64,000 nucleotides of DNA. Source: Pseudomonas sp. KNUC1026 (GTDB taxonomy: Bacteria; Pseudomonadota; Gammaproteobacteria; Pseudomonadales; Pseudomonadaceae). Location: assembly GCF_021650705.1 (NCBI RefSeq), contig NZ_CP087138.1, forward strand, positions 3,038,001-3,102,000, written 5' to 3'. Positions 46,659 through 55,049 of this stretch are shown one piece after another. The position numbers were made by a program, and so were the translations under genes. A model generated the notes under the pieces. That model was not told the DNA's origin. It did not search any database and saw nothing but the letters and a program-made list of their open reading frames with translations. The first letter of the stretch is position 1. Every line of letters starts with the position of its first letter.

Positions 46659-48025
46659 GCCTCATCTCCTTGGCCACGCCTGGCCAGCCAGCCTTCCAGC
46701 GTGTTGGTGTGAAATTGCGCCTGATGCAGCCAGGGCTGCTCGAGCAGCTCGGCGTGCAGGCCCAGTGTGGTCGCCATGCCGCTGAGCGTGGTGCCGGCCA
46801 GCGCCTCGCGGGCACGCTCCAGTGCCTGGGCGCGGTCCCGGCCATGCACCACCAGCTTGGCCAGCAGCGAGTCGTAGTAAGGCGGCACGCGGTAGCCTTC
46901 GAACAGATGGCTGTCCACCCGCACGCCCTCGCCTTGCGGCCAGGCCAGCGTTTGCACCGTGCCCGGGCTTGGGAAAAAGTCGCGCTCGGGGTCTTCGGCG
47001 TTGATGCGCAGTTGCACGGCGGCGCCGTCGAGGCGAATGTCGCTCTGCTGCAAGCCCAGTGGCTCGCCGGCGGCAATGCGCAGCATGGCCTGCACCAGAT
47101 CGATACCGGTCACCATTTCGCTGACGGTGTGTTCCACCTGGATGCGGGTGTTCATCTCGATGAAGAAGAATTCGCCGGTGGCGTCGTCGTAGAGGTACTC
47201 CAGGGTGCCAGCGCCCTGGTAGCCGATGCTCTCTGCCAGGCGCACCGCACTGGCGCACAGGGTATCGCGCTGGCTGGCGCTGAGCACTGGCGACGGGGCC
47301 TCCTCGAACAGCTTCTGCCGGCGGCGCTGCAAGGAGCACTCGCGCTCGAACAGGTGCACGGCGCGCTGGCCGTCGCCCAGCACCTGCACTTCGATGTGCC
47401 GCGCGCGTTCGATGAACCGTTCCAGGTACAGGCCGCCATTGCCGAATGCGACCTGAGCTTCGAGCTGAGCACGTGGGAATTCCACAGCGAGCTGCTCAGC
47501 GTCGGCGGCCAGGCGAATGCCGCGCCCGCCACCGCCGGCCGAGGCCTTGATCAGCAGCGGGTAGCCCACCGCCTCGGCCGCCACCAGCGCCTCGCCAACG
47601 CTTGCCAGCTCTCCCTCCGAGCCCGGCACCACCGGCACCCCGGCCTGCTGCGCGGTGCGCCGGGCTCGGGCCTTGTCGCCCATGCAGCGGATCACCTCGG
47701 CGCTGGGCCCGACGAAGATCGCCCCGGCGTCGGCCACAGCCTCGGCGAATTCGGCGTTTTCAGCGAGAAAGCCGTAGCCCGGGTGCACGGCATCCGCACC
47801 GCTGGCCTTCAGGGCCGCGATCAACGCGTCGATGTTCAGGTAGCTTTTGTCGGGGCGCGGTGGGCCGAGCACCTGCACTTCATCGGCCATGCGTACGGCG
47901 AGCGAGTCGACATCGGCCTCGCTGCAGGCCACCACCGTCGGGATCCCCAGTTGCCGGGCGGCACGGAGGATGCGCACGGCGATCTCACCGCGGTTGGCCA
48001 CCAACAGTTTGCTGATTGCAGTCAT
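46655..48025 (-). CDS. accC: Biotin carboxylase (AccC-like) of the pxp cluster
   Basis: 456 aa. ATP-grasp carboxylase: LLVANRGEIAVRILRAAR, KASAGGGGRGIRL (ATP lid), HIEVQVLGDGQ, FEMNTR-type motif FIEMNTRIQVEHTVSE. It carboxylates biotin on the adjacent AccB-like protein. It is probably a paralogue dedicated to this cluster, not the fatty-acid enzyme, given its position between accB-like and pxpB and the overlaps. Clusters of this kind are annotated as 5-oxoproline or lactam/urea-type carboxylation systems. Confidence 0.9.
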   Translation of the reverse strand: MTAISKLLVANRGEIAVRILRAARQLGIPTVVACSEADVDSLAVRMADEVQVLGPPRPDKSYLNIDALIAALKASGADAVHPGYGFLAENAEFAEAVADAGAIFVGPSAEVIRCMGDKARARRTAQQAGVPVVPGSEGELASVGEALVAAEAVGYPLLIKASAGGGGRGIRLAADAEQLAVEFPRAQLEAQVAFGNGGLYLERFIERARHIEVQVLGDGQRAVHLFERECSLQRRRQKLFEEAPSPVLSASQRDTLCASAVRLAESIGYQGAGTLEYLYDDATGEFFFIEMNTRIQVEHTVSEMVTGIDLVQAMLRIAAGEPLGLQQSDIRLDGAAVQLRINAEDPERDFFPSPGTVQTLAWPQGEGVRVDSHLFEGYRVPPYYDSLLAKLVVHGRDRAQALERAREALAGTTLSGMATTLGLHAELLEQPWLHQAQFHTNTLEGWLARRGQGDEA

Positions 48026-48034
48026 GGCGCCGCC

Positions 48035-48280
48035 TCACTTCACACTCAAGGTGGCCACGGCCTGCCCCGGCTCGACCGGGTCGCCGTCCTCGACCAGGAA
48101 CGCCTCCAGGGTGCCATCGGCGCCTGCGGTGAGTTCGGAAAACTGCTTCATCACCTCGATCAGGCCGATCACGGTGCCAGCGCTGACAGCCGCACCTTCC
48201 TCGGCGTAGTTGGGTGCGTCCGGAGAAGCCTTGCGGTAGAAGGTGCCGGGCAAGGGGGTCACAACGGTGTGTTCGGCCAT
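48035..48280 (-). CDS. accB: Small biotin carboxyl carrier protein (AccB-like)
   Basis: 81 aa, only the biotinyl domain. The biotinylated lysine is K45 in IEVMKQFSEL, where canonical BCCP has EAMKM. The hydrophobic beta-strands on each side (TVVTPLPGTFYR; GTLEAFLVEDGDPVEPGQAV) fit the domain. The N-terminal region of fatty-acid AccB is absent, as in cluster-specific carriers. It lies 9 bp before accC. Confidence 0.87.
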   Translation of the reverse strand: MAEHTVVTPLPGTFYRKASPDAPNYAEEGAAVSAGTVIGLIEVMKQFSELTAGADGTLEAFLVEDGDPVEPGQAVATLSVK

Positions 48281-48371
48281 GTCTGTTCCTGTTGTTGGAT
48301 GCGTTATCAGAAAGGCAGGCAAAAAAGGTAAGGCGATTGGAAAGCCCTGGCCTGTGAGCGGCCGGGTGTTT

Positions 48372-49130
48372 TCAGCTGAAAGCGCGGACCTCGATCCCCG
48401 CCGCATCCAGCCGTGTTCGGGTTGCCTCGGTCAGGTCCAGCGCGCCGGGTGTGTCGCTGTGCAGGCAGATCGAGTCGAAAGCGATGTCCAGGTCTTCACC
48501 CTCGACGGTGCGCACCTTGCCCTGCTGGCAGGCACGCAGTACGCGTTCGGCCACTTGCTCCGGCTCGTAGGCACGAGCCTTGCGGGTGAAGACGATCGAG
48601 CCGCTGAGGTCGTATTCGCGGTCGGCGTAGAACTCGCGTACCACCGGCTGGCCCAGAGCGGTGGCGACCTGCCAGATCACCGAGCCGGGCATGCAGTACA
48701 GCCATAGCTCAGGTGCTACCCGCCGCAGGCTCCGCACCAGCAAGGTGGCGGCCTGTTCGTCACGGGCCAGGTGCATGTACAGCGCGCCATGGGGCTTGAT
48801 GTGTTGCAGGGTGAGGCCTTGGCAGGCAGCCAGCTCGCGCAGTGCGCCGAGCTGGTAGAGCATGTCGTCCACCAACTCCTGGGCCGGGGCCTGGATATGC
48901 CGTCGGCCGAAGCCGACCAGGTCACGGAAGCCCGGGTGCGCCCCGACAGCCACGCCCTGCTGGCGGGCGCGCTCCAGCGTCTTGCGCATGGTGCTCGGGT
49001 CGCCGGCATGAAAGCCGGTGGCGATGTTCGCCGAACTGATCAAGCCCATCAGTTGCTCATCGACACCGTCGCCGATGGTCCAGGGGCCGAAGCCTTCGCC
49101 CATGTCCGAATTCAGATCTACCGCCTGCAT
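48372..49130 (-). CDS. pxpA: 5-oxoprolinase subunit PxpA (LamB/YcsF family)
   Basis: 252 aa. Family start [52 protein letters not shown] and the C-terminal [12 protein letters not shown] contain the conserved histidines and aspartates. It catalyses the 5-oxoproline-handling step with PxpBC. First gene of the cluster, divergent from the LysR regulator (117-bp gap). Confidence 0.93.
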   Translation of the reverse strand: MQAVDLNSDMGEGFGPWTIGDGVDEQLMGLISSANIATGFHAGDPSTMRKTLERARQQGVAVGAHPGFRDLVGFGRRHIQAPAQELVDDMLYQLGALRELAACQGLTLQHIKPHGALYMHLARDEQAATLLVRSLRRVAPELWLYCMPGSVIWQVATALGQPVVREFYADREYDLSGSIVFTRKARAYEPEQVAERVLRACQQGKVRTVEGEDLDIAFDSICLHSDTPGALDLTEATRTRLDAAGIEVRAFS

Positions 49131-49247
49131 GCCGCTGGCTCCTGCTGTGAGTGCGTGGCCACAAAAGTAGGGCTCGCGGCGCCCCCTTGGGAAGATCTAT
49201 TATCAGATCGCCATCGTTCTGAAAAACAGATACCCGCCGGAGCCCGC

Positions 49248-50165
49248 ATGTCCCTGACCCTGCGCCAGATCCGCTATTTCATCGCCACCGCCGAAATCGG
49301 TCAGATCTCGCAGGCAGCGATCCACCTGAACATCTCCCAGTCGGCAGTCACCACCGCGATCAAGGAGCTCGAAGCGCTGCTGGGGACCTTGTTGTTCCAA
49401 CGCTCGGCCCAAGGCATGAGCCTGACCGACGCAGGCCGGCATTTTCTCAACCGCGCCTATGTGATTTTGCGCAGTGTCGATGACGCGTTGAACAGCCCGC
49501 TGCCCGACGCGAGTGCCAGCGGCCTGCTGAGCCTGGCCGCCAGTTACACGGTGCTGGGCTACTTCCTGCCGCATCACCTGCAACGGCTCGAACACTGGCA
49601 CCCGGACGTGCGCATCCAGGTGCACGAGCGCGAGCGCCAGGCCATCGAAGAAGGCTTGCTCCAAGGCGAGTTCGACATGGCTGTGGTACTCACCGCCAAC
49701 CTCACCCACCCCGATATCTTTTCCGAAACGCTGTTCAACTCCGAACGCAGGCTCTGGTTGCCGCACCAACACCCGCTGTGCGAGCTCACCAGCGTGAGCC
49801 TGCGCGAAGTGGCCGAGCAACCGTACATCTCGCTGACAGTGGATGAGGCCGAGCAGAGCGCCATGCGCTATTGGGCCAAAGCCCGGCAACGCCCGAACAT
49901 CCGCGTGCGCACCAGTTCGGTCGAGGCGGTGCGCAGCATGGTCGCCAACGGCAGCGGCGTGGCGATCCTTTCAGACCTGGTACACAGGCCTTGGTCATTG
50001 GAAGGCAAGCGCATCGAAACCCGCACCCTGAGCGATGAGGTCACGCCCATGAGCGTGGGGCTGGCCTGGCACCGGGAACGGGCGTTCACGCCGGCGATGC
50101 AGGCGTTACGGGATTATTTTCACGGGGCGTTTCTGGCGCCGCAGCAGCAGGCGGCACGGCGGTGA
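49248..50165 (+). CDS. LysR-family transcriptional regulator
   Basis: 305 aa from ATG 49248. N-terminal HTH (LTLRQIRYFIATAEIGQISQA, HLNISQSAVTTAIKELEALLG) and a LysR substrate-binding domain (about 90-295). It is divergent from pxpA, so it probably controls the oxoprolinase cluster. The inducer is not evident. Confidence 0.9.
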   Translation: MSLTLRQIRYFIATAEIGQISQAAIHLNISQSAVTTAIKELEALLGTLLFQRSAQGMSLTDAGRHFLNRAYVILRSVDDALNSPLPDASASGLLSLAASYTVLGYFLPHHLQRLEHWHPDVRIQVHERERQAIEEGLLQGEFDMAVVLTANLTHPDIFSETLFNSERRLWLPHQHPLCELTSVSLREVAEQPYISLTVDEAEQSAMRYWAKARQRPNIRVRTSSVEAVRSMVANGSGVAILSDLVHRPWSLEGKRIETRTLSDEVTPMSVGLAWHRERAFTPAMQALRDYFHGAFLAPQQQAARR

Positions 50166-50373
50166 GGGCGCGGTGCGGCCTGCGCGGCTCGGCCTGCGCG
50201 GCCCGGCAGCTCAGCTCGGCATGAGCTAATACCCAATGATTATTTCCCCCTGACCTCACCCCTCGTTTAGCGTGCCGGCTCATATCACGCACTCGGCACG
50301 GCCGCTGACTACCACCTCCTGAAGCCGCTCCACTGCCTGGTCGCGACGCCTCTCATCGTTCAAGGGCCGTCCC

Positions 50374-51607
50374 ATGCCAGCTTCTTCGTTTCCATCCCCC
50401 ACCCGCCGCGCCTGGGGCGCGGCGGCGTGCCGAGCGCTACGAGCGCCTTGCCGCGCCATTTCGCCCGTTGTTTGCGCGCATTCGCGAAAACGCGGTGGCC
50501 CGTGAGCTCAACCGTACCTTGCCGCTCACCGAGCTGGGCTGGCTGAAAGACAGCGGCTTCACCGCGCTGCGCGTGCCGCACGATTACGGCGGTGCCGGCG
50601 CCAGCCTGCCGGAGCTGTTCGGCCTGCTCACCGAGCTGGGCGAGGCCGACTCGAACCTGGTACAGGCGCTGCGCGGGCACTTCGGCTTTGTCGAAAACCT
50701 GCTCAACAGCCGCGATGTGCAGCGCCGCGAACGCTGGCTGGCGCGCGTCGGCAAGGGGGAAACCATCGGGCCTGCCAGCAGTGAGCCGGGCGACGCCAAG
50801 CGCGCCGAGTTCTCCACGCACTTGATCCGTGATGGCGCGAACTGGCGCCTGGAAGGCACCAAGTTCTACACCACAGGCTCGCTCTACTCGGACTGGATCG
50901 ACGTCGGCGCCACCGACCCTGACGGCAACCGCGTGACCGCCAGCGTGCGCCGTGATGCGCCAGGGGTGGAGGTGCTGGATGACTGGAACGGTTTCGGCCA
51001 GACCCTCACTGCCAGCGGCACCGCGCATTTTCGCGAGGTGGCGGTGCGCGCCGAGGACGTGGCCTCGGTGGAACAGCGCTTTGCCTATTCGCCGGGGTAC
51101 TTCCAGTTGTTCCACCTGGCCAACCTGGCCGGCATGGGCCGGGCCATGAGCGGTGAGGTGGCCGCTGCCGTGGCGGCGCGCACACGAACCTTCACCATCG
51201 GCAACGCCGACCGGGTGAGCCAGGACGCGCAGATTCTCGCGGTGGTGGGCCAGGTGCGCAGCGCCGCCTACTGCGCGGGCGCCATCGCTCAGCAGAACGC
51301 ATTCGCCCTGCAGCGCGTGTTCGATGCGCGCAATGATGAAGCGGTGGCCGAAGAAGCGGCGATCGCGGAACTGGAGATCTGCCAGTCGCTGAACGTGGTG
51401 GCCGATTTGATCATCGACGCCGCCGGGCGGCTGTTCGATGCCCTGGGCGCCTCGGCAACGCTCAAGCCTAACGGCCTGGACCGCTTCTGGCGCAACGCCC
51501 GCACCCTCGCTTCGCACAACCCGCGCGTGTACAAGGAACGCATCGTGGGTGACTACGCCGTCAACGGCACACCGCCGCCGCCGCAGTGGAAGATCGGGGT
51601 GGCCTGA
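50374..51607 (+). pseudogene. Acyl-CoA dehydrogenase-like flavoprotein (DszC/SfnC type), 1-nt insertion near the start
   Basis: About 411 codons. The frame is intact from about 50425 to the end: LGWLKDSGFTALRVPHDYGGAG, GPASSEPGD, WRLEGTKFYTTGS, and the C-terminal GLDRFWRNARTLASHNPRVYKERIVGDY. These match the acyl-CoA dehydrogenase-fold monooxygenases used on organosulfur compounds. The ATG at 50374 (MPASSFPSPTRRAWG) is joined if one G near 50418-50424 is removed, giving ARRAERYERLAAPFRP. Probable sequencing error. No sulfur genes are adjacent. Confidence 0.78.
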
Positions 51608-51613
51608 GGCGGC

Positions 51614-52221
51614 TCAGGCGTGATAGCGGCCGGCGCGGTGGTTCATGCCGATGATGGAGTTGAGCACCACGGCGCCGGCAATCGACATCAGCCAGATCGG
51701 CCAGGCCACCACGCTCAGCGACAGGCACAGGATCACCACGTCGCAGCCCAGTTGCAGCCAGCCCGCGCGCCAGCCGAAGCGCTGCTGCAGGAACAGCATC
51801 AGGATGTTGAGGCCGCCGAGGCTGGCGCGATGGCGGAACAGCACCAGAAAGCCCATGCCCAGGATCACGTTGCCCATCAGTGCGGCATACAGCGGCTCGA
51901 TGTGTGCCAGCGCGATCAACCCTTTGCTGTGGTCGCTGATCAGCGACACCAGGCCGATGGCGGTGAAGGTCTTGACGGTAAAGCCCCAGCCCATGCGGCG
52001 CACCGCCAGGTAGTAGAACGGCAGGTTGATCAGAAAGAACACCAGGCCGAAGCCCCAGCCCCAGGCGTAGTGCACGAACAGCGCGATACCGGCGGTGCCG
52101 CCGGTGGCCAGGCCCCCTCGCGCACCAGCAGCAGGCCGAAGGCGACCAGCAAGGTGCCGACCAGAAGGGCGAGGCCGTCTTCGATGCGGGAATGGGGGAA
52201 AGTGGGTGTGAGGGTTGTCAT
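51614..52221 (-). pseudogene. YitT-like integral membrane protein, 1-nt frameshift as sequenced
   Basis: About 202 codons from ATG 52221. The N-terminal part (ALLVGTLLVAFGLLLVREG) joins the second part (GLATGGTAGIALFVHYAWGW onward) if one G is added to the run at 52113-52117. Five or six membrane helices and GFLVLFRHRASLGGLNIL place it in the YitT/DUF161 family. The function is unknown. It is convergent with the DszC-like gene and divergent from none. Confidence 0.75.
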
Positions 52222-52335
52222 GGGGCGGCGGGCTCAAGGTGGACGCGAGCGAATCTAGCACAGCCATGCACAGATCATGCACCCACGAACAATAAGCGCA
52301 TGTTTATTTCTCATAAAAGACTAAAAATGCACCAA

Positions 52336-52809
52336 TCAATCAGGCTGATGATCGGCCACTGCCACACCCGCCTCCTTGAAACGCTCCAGCACTACCGCCG
52401 TTTTCAGGTGGCTGATCATCGCGTTGGCCGTCAGCCGCCCCATCAGCGCATTGAGCTCGGCCAGCCCTGCCACCGCAACCTTCAGGCTGTAGTCCGCCTC
52501 GCCGGTGGTCTCGTGCACATCGATCACCGCCCCCTCCTCCAGCACAAAACGCTCGAAGCCCTCGCTGGTGCCCTGGGCGTGGTTGACCAGGCTCACCTCC
52601 ACCATCGCCACCACCTCGGTGTTCATCGCCTGCGGCGCCAGGCGCGCGTGGTAGCCGAGGATAAGCCCCGCCTGCTCCAGCGCCATGCGCCGGCGCGAGC
52701 ACTGCGAGGGCGACAAGCCCACCAGCTCGCTCAACTCCTGGTTGCCCAGCCGGCCGTTGGCTTGCAGCAAGGTGAGGATCTTCAGGTCATGTGCGTCGAT
52801 GTCGGTCAT
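52336..52809 (-). CDS. Lrp/AsnC-family transcriptional regulator
   Basis: 157 aa. N-terminal HTH (LKILTLLQANGRLGNQELSELVGLSPSQCSRRRMALEQAGLI, in blocks LKILTLLQANGRL and LSPSQCSRRRMAL) followed by the RAM ligand domain (VVAMVEVSLVNHAQ; VHETTGEADYSLKVAV). It is upstream of the YitT-like gene (115-bp gap), so it may regulate it. Confidence 0.9.
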   Translation of the reverse strand: MTDIDAHDLKILTLLQANGRLGNQELSELVGLSPSQCSRRRMALEQAGLILGYHARLAPQAMNTEVVAMVEVSLVNHAQGTSEGFERFVLEEGAVIDVHETTGEADYSLKVAVAGLAELNALMGRLTANAMISHLKTAVVLERFKEAGVAVADHQPD

Positions 52810-52980
52810 GGATCAATTGGCCTGGGTGAGTCGGCGGGGTTGGCAGGGTAGCAGGTGCCGCCGAGTGCGGGGCCTCCAGATTTGAAGTGGCACCCGACCG
52901 GCAGCGAACGCCGGCAGAGGCTCAAGCAACCACCGCCTGCGCCGATAGCGATGATCATCAAAGCAAGGATGCCTCGCGCC

Positions 52981-53823
52981 ATGCACCGCCGTACTCTGTT
53001 GTTGCTCGTGCTGCTGGCGATCGCCAGCGTCACTTATCTGGCCACTCAGGTGGACTGGTCGATACCCCGCACGCTGTATGTCATGTATCAGGAAATGCGG
53101 CATTACCAGGAGCTCGCCAGGGAGGACGATGGCGAGATGCTGAAACGCTTGAAGGCCAGATTCGGTGAAAACGCCGGGATGGTCTACAGCACCGCTATCG
53201 ACGGTGATGGGCAAAGCGTGCGCACCCTGCAGGTCACCCGCCAGTGCGACGACAACGGCCAGTTCGACAGCATGGGCACGCTCAAAGAGCAGGTGCGCTT
53301 CCTCCACGAACAAGGCCTGCAATGGCCGGACAAGGTGCAGTACCTGTGGAGTTGTAACTTTCAGATGCCCGAAACGCTGGGCGTTGGCCCTGCCCGGTTG
53401 AACACGCTGCTCGACAAGCGCCTTGCAGCCAATCCTGGCTGCGCGGCGATCGATGCGCGCGCAGGCAGCTACAGCCAGGGCCGGCCCTTTGGCACTCGCC
53501 AGGTGATGGCCGAAGAAGGCGCTCTGGAATTGCGCCTGGTCGAAGGCTCCACGGGCGATGCCGACAAGGCGCTGTTGCAGGCCTGGCCGTCGTTGACCAG
53601 TGAAGGCGCACGCGCGCAAAAGGCATTGATGCGCTGCACGCTGGAGGCACTGCTTGCGGCGCTGGCGCCCGATGCCGAGAGCAAGACCGCGCTCGACGCC
53701 CTTGAGAAGTATTGGGCCGACAAAGGCAAGCACGGCGGGTTTCAACGAGTCGGCGGCTTGCAGCTGGAAGCGACACACGATCCCGTGGCGGTCCAGGTTT
53801 ACCCGCGCCCGGCTACGCAGTAA
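52981..53823 (+). CDS. Unknown membrane-anchored protein
   Basis: 280 aa. Not recognised. An N-terminal hydrophobic helix (RTLLLLVLLAIASVTYLATQV, given as RTLLLLVLLAIASVTYLA) precedes a mostly soluble, probably periplasmic domain with three or four cysteines (RQCDDNGQ, WSCNFQMP, NPGCAAID, RCTLEALL). The start is uncertain: in-frame ATGs occur at 52951, 52969 and 52981; the last directly precedes the hydrophobic helix. Convergent with the LacI regulator gene (24-bp gap). Confidence 0.6.
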   Translation: MHRRTLLLLVLLAIASVTYLATQVDWSIPRTLYVMYQEMRHYQELAREDDGEMLKRLKARFGENAGMVYSTAIDGDGQSVRTLQVTRQCDDNGQFDSMGTLKEQVRFLHEQGLQWPDKVQYLWSCNFQMPETLGVGPARLNTLLDKRLAANPGCAAIDARAGSYSQGRPFGTRQVMAEEGALELRLVEGSTGDADKALLQAWPSLTSEGARAQKALMRCTLEALLAALAPDAESKTALDALEKYWADKGKHGGFQRVGGLQLEATHDPVAVQVYPRPATQ

Positions 53824-53847
53824 GAGGCACCGCAGCGCGCTCTGTTG

Positions 53848-54864
53848 TCAGGCGCTCTCCCGCCCCACCACCTCACACTCCAGCCGGGCGGGCTGCCCGC
53901 TCGCCCGCCCGGCTATCTCCTCCAGTACCCAGCGTGCAGCCTGTTCGCCAATGGCCTGTGCCGGCGGGCGAATGCTCGAAAGGCTCGGCAGCAGCATCTG
54001 CGCGAAGGGGTAATCACCAAAGCCCAGGATCGCGCACTGGCCCGGCACGCTGATACCGGCACGGGCCGCAGCGAGCAGCCCGCCGGCCGCAAGGTTGTCG
54101 TTGGCGAAAAAGACTGCCTGCGGCGGCGATGATGCCTGCATCAGCGCCAGCAACGCGGCCTTGCCGGCGTCGAACGGCGCCAGCTCGACGCCGGGCACAT
54201 AGCGGCCGGCCTGCCCGCCCAGTGCTTCGAAGGCCTGGCAAAAGCCTTCACAGCGTTCCAACGCACTGTGATCGCCCGTGGCGCTGTTGAGCACGAACGT
54301 CGCGCGCCGGTAACCGCGCGCGTGCAGGTAAGCCGCACCCTGCTCGCCCACCGCCCGATGAGAAAACCCGACCTGCACCGGCGCGCGTTCCGGGCAGTAA
54401 TCCCAGGTTTCCACCAAGGGCACCTGGGCGGCGGCGAGCATGCTTTCGGTGGCGGCCGAGTGGAAGCGGCTGGTCAGCACCAGCGCTGCGGGTGCCCAGC
54501 CGAGGAAGGCGCGCACCGCGTGCTCTTCTTTCTGCTCATCGAAATAGCTGGACGCCAGCAGCACCTGATAACCCTCGGCCTCCAGCGCTGCGCTGAACGC
54601 CTGCAAGGTCGGCGCAAAGATCGGCCCGGAGATGTTCGGCACCACCATCGCCACGATCCGCCCGCGCGCCGAGGCCAGCCCGCCTGCGGCCAGGTTGGGG
54701 ACGTAGCCGGTTTGCGCCACGGCCGCAGCGATGCGCGCGCGATGCTCTTCGTTGACCCGCTCGGGCTGATTGAAATAGCGCGATACGGTCATGCTGGAGA
54801 CCCCGGCCAGCTGTGCCACGGTGGCCTGCGTGACGCGGCCGATGCCCCGGCGCTTGCGCGACAT
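53848..54864 (-). CDS. LacI-family transcriptional regulator
   Basis: 338 aa. N-terminal LacI HTH (VTQATVAQLAGVSSMTVSRYF, in blocks VTQATVAQLAGVSS and TVSRYFNQPERV) and a periplasmic-binding-like effector domain (VVPNISGPIFAPTLQAF, VFFANDNLAAGGLLAA, GFGDYPFAQMLLPSLSSIRPP). It is divergent from the TonB receptor gene. A palindrome lies 20 bp upstream of its start and probably serves both genes. LacI regulators usually bind sugars; the downstream genes look like sulfur scavenging, so the ligand is unclear. Confidence 0.9.
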   Translation of the reverse strand: MSRKRRGIGRVTQATVAQLAGVSSMTVSRYFNQPERVNEEHRARIAAAVAQTGYVPNLAAGGLASARGRIVAMVVPNISGPIFAPTLQAFSAALEAEGYQVLLASSYFDEQKEEHAVRAFLGWAPAALVLTSRFHSAATESMLAAAQVPLVETWDYCPERAPVQVGFSHRAVGEQGAAYLHARGYRRATFVLNSATGDHSALERCEGFCQAFEALGGQAGRYVPGVELAPFDAGKAALLALMQASSPPQAVFFANDNLAAGGLLAAARAGISVPGQCAILGFGDYPFAQMLLPSLSSIRPPAQAIGEQAARWVLEEIAGRASGQPARLECEVVGRESA

Positions 54865-54883
54865 GCTTATTACCTCTGGCTAT

Positions 54884-54899
54884 TTAAATCTCGATTTAA
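54884..54899. promoter_or_regulatory. Palindromic operator between lacI-type and TonB-receptor genes
   Basis: TTAAATC-TC-GATTTAA, a perfect 7-bp inverted repeat. LacI-family operators are short palindromes in just such a position. It lies 20 bp from the regulator start and 151 bp from the receptor start. Confidence 0.6.
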
Positions 54900-55049
54900 G
54901 GTATTGGACGCGATTAAAACTGCTGAGGATCATACGCCCGTTAGCGCTAACCAGCTACTGGCTCGAGCCAATGCCGCCCCGCGCGATCGCCCTGCAACGG
55001 CCACAAGAACCGAGGGGCGCACACTTGGCATTGAGCGAGCGAGCAGCAC

